From Elephas maximus indicus (taxonomy: Eukaryota > Chordata > Mammalia > Proboscidea > Elephantidae), in assembly GCF_024166365.1 (NCBI RefSeq), contig NC_064824.1, positions 127,277,108-127,341,107 of the forward strand: DNA of 64,000 nt, read 5' to 3'. Below the pieces are notes generated by a model. That model did not search any database and was not told where the DNA came from. It was given only the letters and a program-made list of their open reading frames with translations. Positions 1 to 10,667 of the stretch are shown here, in pieces (within the stretch, counting starts at the first letter, position 1; each line of letters starts with the position of its first letter). The translations under genes and the position numbers were made by a program.

Positions 1-589
1 TCCACATTCAACACCCATGGAAGCAGCAATCGAGAAATCAAAAGACACATTGCGTTGGGCAAATCTGCTGTAAAATATCTCTTTAAAGTGTTGAAAAGCA
101 AAGATGTCACCTTGAAGACTAAGGCATGCTGACCCAACCCATGGTGTTTTCAATCGCCTCATATGCATCCAAAAGTTGGACAAAGAATAAGGAAGACCAA
201 AGAGAATTCACACCTTTGAATTATGGCATTGGTGAAAAATATAGAGTGTACCATGGGCTGCCAAAAGAATGAACAAATCTGTCTTGGAAGAAATACAACC
301 AGAGTGCTCCTTGGAAGCAAGCATGTGGAAACTGCGTCTCATAGACTTTGGACATGTTGTCAGGAGGGATCAGTCCCTGTTGAAGGACTTCATGCTTGGT
401 AAAGTAGAGGGTCAGCGAAAAAGAGGAAGACCCTCAATAAGATGGATTGACACAGTGGCTACAACAATGGGCTTAAGCGTAGCAATAATTGTGAGGATGA
501 TGCAGGACCAGACAGTGTTTAGTTCTGTTGTGCATAGGGTCGCTATGAGCCGGAGGCGGCTTAATGGCACGAACAACAACAACACTATT
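1..589 (+). mobile_element. RTE LINE, 3' end fragment
   Basis: The C-terminal part of an RTE-clade (BovB-like) ORF and its 3' end. The ORF pieces NKSVLEEIQPECSLEA, FGHVVRRDQSLLKD and GKVEGQRKRGRPSIRWIDTV are readable with disruptions upstream. The element ends in an (AAC)n tail at about 580. It continues left of the window. This is a paenungulate-type RTE, non-functional here. Confidence 0.9.
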
Positions 590-1137
590 TCTCCATCTTA
601 CTGGCATTCAAAACTAATCAGCACAGACAACAAATGTGCATATAAAATGAACTGCTTGCCTAATGTCCTTGATTTTTTTTTTAAAGAAATTTATGTGGTT
701 TCAGAAAATCAAGTGAGACGAAGTAATTTTCTTTGTGAATGTAGTTACTCATTAAAATAAGTTATTTAGTCTCAGGGCTCTGAACACTAGATAAATAAGT
801 GCCCAACAGCACAACAGCTTGGTTCCTTGGTTCTTAGAGCAGTAACTCTACTTGGAACACACGATCTTTCCATGTAATCCATTTTATGTGTTGTGGCTAC
901 TGAAATTATTTGTAAAATAATCCCAATAATATATTTTCGGTACTGGATAAAACTTGTATTCCCACTGCAAAATAAAAATTGGCTGCTTATTCAGCTAATG
1001 TGATATTTATAAAAGCCTTCACCATGGTTTCCAGCTCAAAACCCCCTTGAAGCCTTAAGACTTTGTCAATGAAAAGTAAGACTCTTAAACATGCAAATTT
1101 TAATGTTTTTAAAAGGTTTATTAAATTATAGAAAAAG

Positions 1138-1603
1138 GGACCACATCTACCACAGCCTCTGTCAGACTGAGTCCAGTACAACTAGATGGTGCCCAGCTAC
1201 CACCAAGAACTACTCTGACAGAGATCACAATAGAGGGTCCCGGACAGAGCTGGAGAAAAATTTAGAACAAAATTCTAACTTAAAAAGAAAGATCAGACTT
1301 GCCGATCTGACAGAGACTGGAGAAACACTGAGAGTATGGCCCCTGGATGCCCTTTCAGCTCAGTAATGAGATCACCCCTGAGGTTCACCCTTCAGCCAAA
1401 GATTGATCAGACTAATGGGGTGCACCAGCCCTGGGGCAGGAACTGGAAGGCAGGAGGGAACAGGAAAGCTGGTAATAGGGAGCCCAGGGTTGAGAAGAGT
1501 GTTGACATGTTGTGGGATTGTTAACCAATGTCATAAAACAATGTTTGTACTAACTGATGAGAAACTAGTTTGCTCTGTTTAAACCTTCATCTAAAGCACA
1601 ATA

Positions 1604-1640
<37 letters not shown>
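1138..1640 (+). mobile_element. L1 3' UTR end with (AT)n tail
   Basis: Non-coding sequence that I recognise as a 3' UTR of elephant/afrotherian L1. It ends in an AATAAAA signal immediately followed by an (AT)n microsatellite (about 1605-1638) in place of a plain poly(A). The start is approximate; 5' truncation is inferred because no ORF2 precedes it. Confidence 0.6.
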
Positions 1641-3049
1641 AAAAGCCTCAAGGAATAGCATTCTCTAAGTCTACCACCTTAATCATTCCCTGAAATGTTC
1701 ATTTGTTTGTAGCACAGAAGTATTGCTTAGACGCAAGCAGTAACTCACTTTAATAAATATAAAGTTTTTCCAACCTTGATCTACAGAGAAGCTTACTTCT
1801 TTGATTCAAAGCCTGTTATATTAGTAAACGAATCCTCATTCTTTATTACGGCTGCACATTTTAATCAACTTTTAGCCAGCTTTTGAAAATTACTGATGCC
1901 CAGCTCCGCCCCAGACAAATTAAATCAGAACCTCTGCAGAATGGGGCTCAGATAATGGTTGGTTTGAACAAGATTTCAGGTTGTTTTAACATACAGCAGG
2001 GGGTTAAGGATATCTGGTCTTTGGATACTTGGTATGTAGGTGTTGTGGCATTTCTCTTTCTCTTTTATAGGCTAAACACACTGTGCGGACATATACAAAC
2101 AAATGGATAGTGATTCAGCTGAACTAATTCAAGCACGAGAAAAAATCTTCCACATCTTACAAAACTGGCTAGAGCAATAGATCGATCTGAAAAATAAATA
2201 CAACAGATCCCCAAATCTGGCCTCCAATTTTATCGCTTATTTTATTAAAACCTCCTACAAGAGTGAAAGTAGATCAGACCAAAGTGTAGTTCCTCTATGT
2301 AAGAGTTAAGTCTGTTTTGTTTCTATGGAAGATCGTCTTGTTCCTCCTTCCTTGCTGGTCTTGAGAAGCAGCAGATCATCCCAGCACACAAGAAATTAAT
2401 TTCCGTGGAGGACCAGGTGCAACTAGTTAGATAGTTACCACGGAGATGGAAGCTGTAAGTCCCGGGTTTTCCAGAACAATTTCTGTTTTATGACTTCTTG
2501 TTCTTTCCAATAAAAGTCATTTGTAATATGTAAATGTGTTTTGATTAATTTTAGATACACATTTTTACATAAAAAGGAAAAAAGTAGTTTGTCAAATAAT
2601 GAATCCTTGTGTTTGTTGAGAAAATTTAGGGATAGGTACAACTCGGCTGAATTAAAAAAAATAATAATCTTGAGGTAACTTAGAATCACTTTGGAAAAAC
2701 TGGATCCATCAGCCAGCCGTCTCTGGAGTCCTGTAGCTCTTAAAAAACAGTGCTGCCATGCCTAATATAAATTAAAGTTACGTTCAACATGGAACGTACT
2801 ATAGCTCTCATCTGAGATTTCATTTTACATCCTTTCCAAATTAGTTTATTTTCAATTCATCTGAAGAGAAATCAATGTAGGACTACTTGTCTAAAACTTA
2901 ATTTAAACTTATTAGTTAGTCAAAATGGTAGATTTTTTTCCCTTTAAAAAAGGGTATTAAGTGTGCTTAATCTCATAGTTTAGATACTTTTTAGTTACTC
3001 CATACAGTTGATAATTTCTGAAGAAAATATTGGACAATACCTTTAGTAT
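1641..3049. other. Intergenic sequence with no gene
   Basis: AT-rich sequence between transposons. Apart from the short hAT-like remnant at 1893-1957 I see no gene, RNA or repeat I can name. Confidence 0.6.
1893..1957 (-). mobile_element. hAT-Charlie type remnant (MER20/MER5-like)
   Basis: A short stretch resembles the end of the old eutherian hAT-Charlie elements (GATGCCCAGCTCC, then AATTAAATCAGAACCTCTG). Only about 65 bases are recognisable. Confidence 0.4.
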
Positions 3050-4313
3050 CACATGCAGGCAAAACTTTGCTGAAGATTATTCAAAAGGAGCTGCAGCAGT
3101 ATATCAACAGGGAACTGCCAGAAATTCAAGCTGGATTCAGGAGAGGATGTGGAATGAGGGATATCATTGCTGATGTCACATGGATCCTGGCTGAAAACAG
3201 AGAATACCAGAAAAATGTTTACCTGTGTTTTATTAACTATGCAAAAGCATTCGACTGTGTGGATCATAACAAATTAGGGATAACATTTTGAAGAATGGGA
3301 ATCCCAGAACACTTAATTGTGCTTATGAGGAACCTGCACATAGATCAAGCGGCAGTCATTCAACCAGAACAAGGGGATACTGTGTGGTTTTAATTCAGGA
3401 TAGGTGTGTGTCAAGGTTGTATCCTTTCACCATACCTACTCAATCCATATGATGAGCAAATAAATCTGAGAAGCTGGACTACATGAAGAAGAAAAAGGCA
3501 TCAGCATTGGAGGAAGGCTCATTAACAACCTGAGTTATGCAGACAATACAGTCTTGCTTGCTGAAAGTACAGAGGACTTGAAGCACTTACTGATGAAGAT
3601 CAAAGACCACAGCCTGAAGTCTGGATTACACATCAACATAAGGAAAACAAAAATCCTCACAACTGGACCAATAAGCAACATCATGATAAAAAGAGATGAT
3701 TGAAATTGTCAAGGATTTCATTTTACTTTAATCCAGTATCAACACCCATGAACGGAGCAGTCAAGAAATCAAAAGATGCATTGCATTGGGCAAATCTGCT
3801 GCAAAAGATCTCTTTAAAGTGTTGAAAAACAAAGATGTCACCTAGAAGACTAAGGTGCACCTGATCCAAGGCACAGTGTTTTTAATTGCCTCATATGTAT
3901 GGGAAAGCTGGACAATGAATAAGGAAGATGGAGGAAGAATTGATGCCTTTGAATTGTGGTGCTGGAGAAAAATATGGAATATACTACGGACTGCCAAAAG
4001 AACGAACAAATCTGTCTTGGACGTGGTACAACAAGAATGCTCTTTAGAAGCATGAGTGGTGAGACTACATCTTACTTACTTTGCATATGTTATCAGAAGG
4101 GATCAGTCCCTGGAGGACTTCATGTGTGGCAAAGTAGAGGTTCAGCAAAGAAGAGGAAGAATCTCAAGGAGATGAATTGACACAGTGGCTGCAACAATGG
4201 GCTTAAGCATGGCAGCAATTATGAGGATGGCACAGGACCAGGCGGTGTTTTGTTCTGTTGTACACAGGGTCACTATGAGTTGGAACCGACTTGACAGCAT
4301 CTAACAACAACCA
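3050..4313 (+). mobile_element. RTE LINE, 5'-truncated copy with reverse transcriptase
   Basis: It begins in the RT fingers (KIIQKELQQYINRELPEIQA) and runs through CFINYAKAFDCVDHNKL, the YADN catalytic box (3536-3547) and the C-terminal domain to the usual 3' end at CTAACAACAACC. Several frameshifts and stops break the ORF. The 3' end faces that of the next RTE copy, about 14 bp away. Confidence 0.92.
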
Positions 4314-4327
4314 TGCAACTAAAGTTT

Positions 4328-6412
4328 GTTGTTTTACTTCTTAGGTGCCACCGACTTTGTTGTACAACAGAAGGAAACACCGCCTGGTCTTACTCCATCC
4401 TCACATTTATTGCTATGTTTTAGCTTACTGTTGCAGCCATTGTGTCAATCCATCTCCTTGAAGGCCGTTCTCTTTTTCACTGACCCTCTACTTTACCAAA
4501 CATGATTTCCTTTTCCAGAGACTGGTCCCTCCTGATAACATGTCCAAAGTACCTGAGACAAAGACTCACCATCCTTGCTTCCGAGGAGCCCTATGGCTGT
4601 ATTTCTTCCAGGACAGACTTGTTCATTCTTCCAGCAGTCCATGGTATATTTAATATTCTTTGCAAATACCATAATTCAAAAGGCGTCAATTCTTCTTTGG
4701 TCTTGCTTATTCATTGTTCAGCTTTCACATGGTAGATGAGGCAATCGAAAATATCAACGCTTGGGTCAGTTGCACCTTAGTCCTCAAACTGTTATCTTTG
4801 CTTATTAGCACTTTAAAGAGGTTTTTTGCAGCAGACTTGCCCGTTACAATACATCCTTTGATTTCCTGACTGCTGCTTCCATGGGCACTGAATGTGGATC
4901 CGACTAAAATGAAATCCTTGGCAACTTCAATCTTTTCTCCTTTTATCATGATGTTGCTTATTGGTCCAGTTGTGAGGATTTTTGTTTTCTTTATGTTGAG
5001 GTGTAATCCATACTGAAATGATCTTTGATCTTCATCAGTAAGTGCTTCAAGTCCTCTTCACTTTCCGCAAGCGAAGTTGTGTTATCTGCATAATACTGTT
5101 TGTTATTGAGTCTTCCTTCAAAACTGATGTAGCATTTTTCTTCATATAGTCCAGCTTCTGGGATTATTTGCTTAGCATACAGATTGAATAACTACCGTGA
5201 AAGGATAAAACCCTGACCCACACCTTTCTTGACTTTAAGTCACTTAATATGCTGGGTATGACTTTGGTCTACTCAAATTACTGATTCCTGCTCTACGTAC
5301 AGTTTCCTCATGAGTACAATTAAGTGTTCTGGAACTCCCATTCTTCAAAATGTTATCCATAATTTGTTATGATCCACACAGTCGAATGCCTTTGCATAGT
5401 TAATAAAACAGAAATAAACATCTTTCTGGTATTCTTTGGTTTCAGCTAAGATCTATCAGAAGTCGGCAATAATATTCCTTGTTCCAGCTCCTCTCTGAAT
5501 CCATCCTGAATTTCTGCTTTTTCCTATCAATTAACTCCTGCCACCACTTTTGTATGACCTTCAGCAAAATTTTACTTGCATGTTATATTAATTACATTGT
5601 TCAATAATTTTCACATTCCGTGGCATTACCTTTCTTTCAAATAGGTACAAATACGGATCTCTTTCAGTTGACTAGCCATGTCTTCCCTATAGACATATGG
5701 ATATTATCTTATCCCTGATGGAGCTGTACTTCAGGATAGATCTTGACATGTTCTTTTAGATGAAGAATGCGATCTCATTCCTCTTCAATTTGTCATTCCT
5801 GACATAATAGACCATATGATTGCCTGACTCAAAATGGCCATTAGCAGTCCATTACAGCTCACTAACACCTAGGATACTGATCTTTATGCTTTCCATTTCA
5901 TTTTTGATGACTTCCAATTTTCCTAGATTCATGTTTCCTATGTTCTACCTTCCCAATTATTAGTGTATGTTTGCAGCTGTTTCTTCTCATTTTGAGTTTT
6001 ACCACATCAGCAAATGAAGGTCCCGAAAGTTTGGCTCTATCCACATCATTAAGGTCAATTCTACTTTGAGGAGTCAATTCTTCCCTAGTTGTGTTTTGAG
6101 GGCCTTCTGAGTCAGAATCAACTCGACTGCAGTGGGTTTTTTTGGCTTCTAACCACTAGTTTTTTTTTTTTTTTTTTAACCTAAGGGGCTCATCTTCTAG
6201 CATTATATCAGACAATGTTCAACTGTTATTCATAAGTTTTTCACTTCCCAATTTTTTCAAAAGTAGGTTGCCAGGTCTTTCTTCCTAATCTGTCTTAATC
6301 TGGAAGCTCTGCTGAAACCTGTCCTCCAAGAGTGACCCTGTTGATATTTGAAATACTGGTGGCAAACCCAGTATCACAGCAAGATGCAAGCCACCACAGT
6401 ATGACAAACTGA
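4328..6412 (-). mobile_element. RTE LINE, both ends present, internally deleted
   Basis: Read on the minus strand, it starts at the RTE 5' end (near 6412) and passes into the endonuclease start (near 5880). An internal deletion near 5650 removes sequence between endonuclease and RT. It then runs through RT, with YADN at 5092-5081, to the 3' end at 4328. A truncated AfroSINE end and T-run lie at about 6108-6176. ORFs are broken. Confidence 0.88.
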
Positions 6413-6670
6413 TAGATGAGTGGTGACTGTTGCTTATACTAATTCTTTAAAATTCACTGTGTGTCACATTGACAAATGTTGTGTTACCTATAATTTTACA
6501 ACAATGTATATATTTTTTTAAATCCAGGGAAGAAACATTTATCATTTTTCTAATCAGATGCTAAATTTTCATTGGAATTACTTAATTCGTATTTAGATTT
6601 CATGAAATTGACAGTTGAAAAGTAGATTCACATCCAGAATCATTCCAAACGTGCTTAACCTGACTTGCTG

Positions 6671-6740
6671 TAAGTGACCGGCATTGGCCATTTTGAATCA
6701 GACAAGCATATGGTCTAACATGCCAGGTTTTGGCATAGTA
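6671..6740 (+). mobile_element. RTE endonuclease fragment
   Basis: A short match to the endonuclease region (GGCATTGGCCATTTTGAATC and the following residues), the same segment as at about 10885-10945. It is an isolated remnant. Confidence 0.45.
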
Positions 6741-7127
6741 CTCTGTGATGATCTTCCAGCACAGAGGAGTATAAAGCAAAGCCCTCACAGTAACCTACCA
6801 AAAGCCCTGTCAGACAGTGTCTCAGTTTCACTCTAGTTTCCTCTGCAACCACTGCCCTTACTCTGCTCCAGTCACACTAGTCTCTTTGCCAGGTAAGTTC
6901 CTGCCTTAGCACCTTTGTCCTGGCTGTCTGTGTGGCTGAAAATGTTTTCCCCTATATATCCGTGTAGTTAATTTCCTAGTCTTCTACATCAGCTAGTAGA
7001 AACTGTCTCTACCTCCCAGGATGAGTTAGCAGTGCTGGAATGTAGGGGGTGTTTGGCTCTTCCCAGGCCCAAGGGCAAAGTTTTAAAAATGGAGGTTAGC
7101 AGCATTTAAAAATCAACAAACAAAAAC

Positions 7128-7275
7128 AACAAACCAGTTGCCATTGAGTTGACTCCAACTCATAGTGACCTCATGAGTGTTTTGAGTAGAACTGAACTCC
7201 ATAGTGTGGAACTCAACTCCATAGTGTTTTCAAGGGCTCTGACCCTTCAGAAGTAGGTTGCAAGACCATTAGGAT
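7128..7275 (-). mobile_element. AfroSINE, degraded
   Basis: It starts with the SINE 3' end (AGTTGCCATTGAGTTGACTC, complement orientation) and contains a small internal duplication of the ACTCCATAGTGT segment. It stops before the tRNA-like head. Confidence 0.7.
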
Positions 7276-8584
7276 GCCTATTTTTCAGGCAATGAGGAGT
7301 TGGCAACAAGTATTTTCCTTCTATCCTCCTCAAATAAGTGATGACACAGCATTTCCTTTTTTTGTAGACATAAAATTGTGCCTTGCTAGAATGTGGTGTG
7401 TAGGTTGGCTTATGGACTGCTTATCAGTTTTAGTCAATGACAGGGAATGGTCAAGGACAGAATAAAACTTAGGAAGTCTGTCTGGATCATCACCACTCGA
7501 GCACATTTCCTTCTATGCGGAGGTACCCGATTGCCTTATCCTCTCAGACATACATAGTAGAAAAAAATGTCATTTACATGAAACCTTACATTTTACTTTT
7601 CAAAAGTCATATACCCTGCTATTATAAATTATTTAAACAGCTGCTCACAAATTCTACTTTTGCAGCATTTCTTGAGAATTGATTTTTTCCTTGAACTTGA
7701 TACTTAGCTACTGTCAAAGTGATTTCCTAGGTGGCCAGAAGCATCTTGTGTTACAATAAATTCAGACTTAGGACCAGATTTGACATCGGCTATCTCGCTG
7801 TTATTTTGATATTGGTGTTTGATACAATGGCAGAGTTGTGTGGAAAAGTAGGCAGAGACCAGAAGCTTTTGATGAATATAGCATCCATGATGCTGATAAG
7901 TTTCTTAGAAGGATATATAAGGATGCCATAGGTCAACCCACATTAAAGAGCATAGCTGCCTCCCTGCACAGCCACATGGGAGATGATCGTGGCCTTATTA
8001 GCTTTGTGTCATGAAGGGACTTTCAAGGAGACAGGTATGGAGAGAAACATCCACATTTGACATGCCTAAGAATTTCAGGGTCTCCTAAGATGGGCGTATG
8101 CTCAACACATTTGAACAGCGTGTCAAGATACTGGGTCCTAACTTCTGCTCTGTCACTAATTTGTTATTAAATCTTACTCATAAAATATAGGCTGGCAGAA
8201 ACTACAAATCAAATGTCTTATACAGGGAGGCAGGTAAAATAAATGAATAAAAATACTGAGTTTTGCAACTACTTAGCTCCAGCTTATTGTTACCACCAAG
8301 GAATGTAGGTCTAATGTTTCTAGTTCTTCAGACTTTCCAAAAGAATCTGGAAATCCAAACTTTCATATGAAATCCCAATTTTTAAAGATGGGCAACTAGT
8401 TCAACCTTTTACAGTGCGGGACAACAAACAAAAGGAGAAGGATTGAGTCTCTTGATTTCCAATGTGTGTGGCTTCCAGTGGGCAGGCTCTCTCATTTTCC
8501 CGCTGAGAAACAAAGGTCCAGAAAAGTTATATAGCTTGCCAAGGTCAACTTGCTTTAATAAACATTTATCTCCAGACTAGGTAT

Positions 8585-8735
8585 TCTGTAATAATAGAAC
8601 TGTATGATCTTGCAGCTGTAAGACCAAGTAATTCCTCTTTTTCTGGGCCTGAATCTTCATCTGTAAGGGGAACATAAATACAGAGATCTCCTTGTATAAT
8701 TGTGAAAGTAAATTAATTTACAATGACAAATTCAC
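8585..8735 (+). mobile_element. MIR SINE remnant
   Basis: Typical MIR core and tail order: a GCAGCTGTAAGACC core, then CTTCATCTGTAAGGGGA and a GTGAAAGTAAATTAA tail. The copy is old and divergent. Confidence 0.5.
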
Positions 8736-8775
8736 TTAAGTGGTTTGAAATCAGTAAGTTTTTAATAAAGGTTAC

Positions 8776-10667
8776 TTGAAGGGTGGAGCCAAGATGCTGG
8801 GCTAGTCAGACACCCCAAGCCATCCCTCTGCAACAAAAACCAAAAAGAAACCCAAACCCACTGCCATCCAGTCAATTCTGACTCATAGCGACCCTACAGC
8901 AAAGACAACCTACCCCCCGCCAAAAAAAACAGGTAGAACAGGTAGATGCAAACATCAATCCTGGTACCCAGAGCTTTAAAAGAAAGGATAAAGTATTAGC
9001 TCCGAAGCCACTGAGAAGAAGAAACTAACGGAAAACAACCAAGGGGATACGGAGTGAAGGTTTCCTGCTAACCGGCAGAGCACAGCGCTACCATCTTGAG
9101 ATAAAGCCAAAAAACCTCACACAAAGAGCACAGACAGGCACCTTCACAGAACTCCCAATGGAAGATAGAGGAAAGGCATGGGCACACCCAGAGCGAAGTA
9201 AGGTCCCATTTTCTGGCTGCAGTAACCAGAGGAGCAAGCTCCTTCAACCTTCACCCTTCTGGCGAGTAGTGGCAAGAACCGCCCCACCCCTGCAGCCTGG
9301 ACTGCCTGGGACCACGGTGCAAACCCACTCTATCCCCCCTGCCCCCCTCCGCACCCCCGCCCCGCCCAGGACCTAGTCCTGTCCACCCCCCTTTAATCCT
9401 CCCTATTGCCTCTCTCTTCCTGACCGCCACACCCCGCTGCACTGCAGCCAAACAACCGAGCTCTGCACTCTGCTCTGCCTGCCAGTCAGGCTGCATCACA
9501 GCCAGGCCACAGGGTCCTATGTCCACGCCCACACTCTCCCTGCAGGCTCTGCACTGCTGCTCTGCAGCTGAGCGTTCCGGCCCCCGATTCTGCCTCTTTG
9601 CTGGCTCCATCCCGCTGTCTTGCAGCCAAGCAATCCGTCTCAGTGCCCATGCCCCTTCCCCTTCTCTTGGCTCCACTCCGCTGCCCCTAGTAACCCGAGC
9701 CATGACCCCACCTTCCCCGCTGGCTCCGCACCACTACGCTAAAGGAGGTGATCTGGCCCCATGCCCTTGCCACCTCCCTCCCTGCGTGCTGCCTCCGCTG
9801 CCCCGGACCACACTTCTCCCTCCCCGCAGGCTCTGCCCCACTGCACCTCAGCTGAGCGCCCAGGCCCATGACCCTTCCTCCTTAGTGGCTCTGCTCCGCT
9901 GCTCCACAGCTGAGGGCCCTGTGCCCACACTCTTACCTCCCGGCCTGCTCCACCCTGCTGCCCCTGAGCTGAGTGCTCAGCCCAGGCTCTTCACTCCCTG
10001 CCTGCTCTGCTCCTCTGTGCTGCAGCTGGACAACCCAGCCTCAAGCCAGAGGCCCTCTCTCCCAGCTCTGCCCTACTGTTTCACAAATGAGGAACCTTGC
10101 CCTGCACCCCTCCCCCACCGCAGGCTCTGCCCTACTGCTCCGCAGCAGAGCATCCTGACGCTTGATCCTCCCTCCCTGCTAGCTCCATTCAACTGAACCA
10201 CAGTTGAGCAACCTAACCTGGTGCCCCTCCCTACCCAACAGACCTGTACAAATGTCCTACAGCTGAGCATCCTGGACCCCTGCCCTTCCTACCCACCGGC
10301 CCTTCCCCACTGCATCACAGCTAAGCAACCCGCCCTGCCCGTCTGGCTAGGATGGTGAGAGCTATCATGCCCATAGAGGAAGCAGCAACAAAGCATGGCG
10401 GGCCTGGCTGCCCAGACAAACCAAAACAAGCAGGACTAAATAAACAAACGTAGGATCAGTAAAAAAAAAAAAAGAAAATACATGAATGTCTCAGAGACAG
10501 CATACAGTATCAAAACATAGAAAAAAGCAGGGCAAGATGGTTCAAATAAGCAACCAAATTAAGAATCAGATGACCTTCCAGTACAAGAAAAGGTAGTGTA
10601 ACAGCCTGATAAATGGCACTCAAAAGACTAATATTTAGGGATCTCAAAGAGATTAGGGCCCGCAGGT
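8776..10667 (+). mobile_element. L1 5' end (5' UTR and beginning of ORF1 region) with GC-rich tandem segment
   Basis: It starts with GGTGGAGCCAAGATGCTGGG, a hallmark of mammalian L1 5' UTRs. A short minus-strand AfroSINE fragment is inserted near 8850-8905. From about 9270 to 10340 the sequence turns GC-rich and internally repetitive. It then becomes A-rich (AAACCAAAACAAGCAGGAC and onward), resembling the ORF1 entry. At about 10668 it joins an RTE 5' end abruptly, with no L1 ORF2. The open frames in the GC-rich part are on both strands and are compositional, not genes. Confidence 0.65.
9270..10340 (+). repeat. GC-rich degenerate minisatellite inside the L1 5' end
   Basis: Repeated modules of roughly 60-70 bp share the order CTCTGC, then C(C/T)CACTGC, then ACAGCTGAGC, then CC(A/T)GGCCC or similar. 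Examples lie near 9555, 9610, 9835, 9895, 9960, 10020, 10130, 10190, 10255 and 10310. Units are diverged, so copy number (about 10-14) is approximate. Confidence 0.6.

Larger units (their letters stand above)
6741..8775. other. Intergenic sequence with no gene
   Basis: Contains the degraded SINE at 7128-7275 and the MIR at 8585-8735, otherwise unrecognised. Open frames are short and lack homology I can see. Confidence 0.6.

Noticed and set aside
269-760. 163-codon open frame at the left edge
   Set aside because: The first part is the RTE C-terminal domain. The rest is random readthrough past the element's (AAC)n tail.
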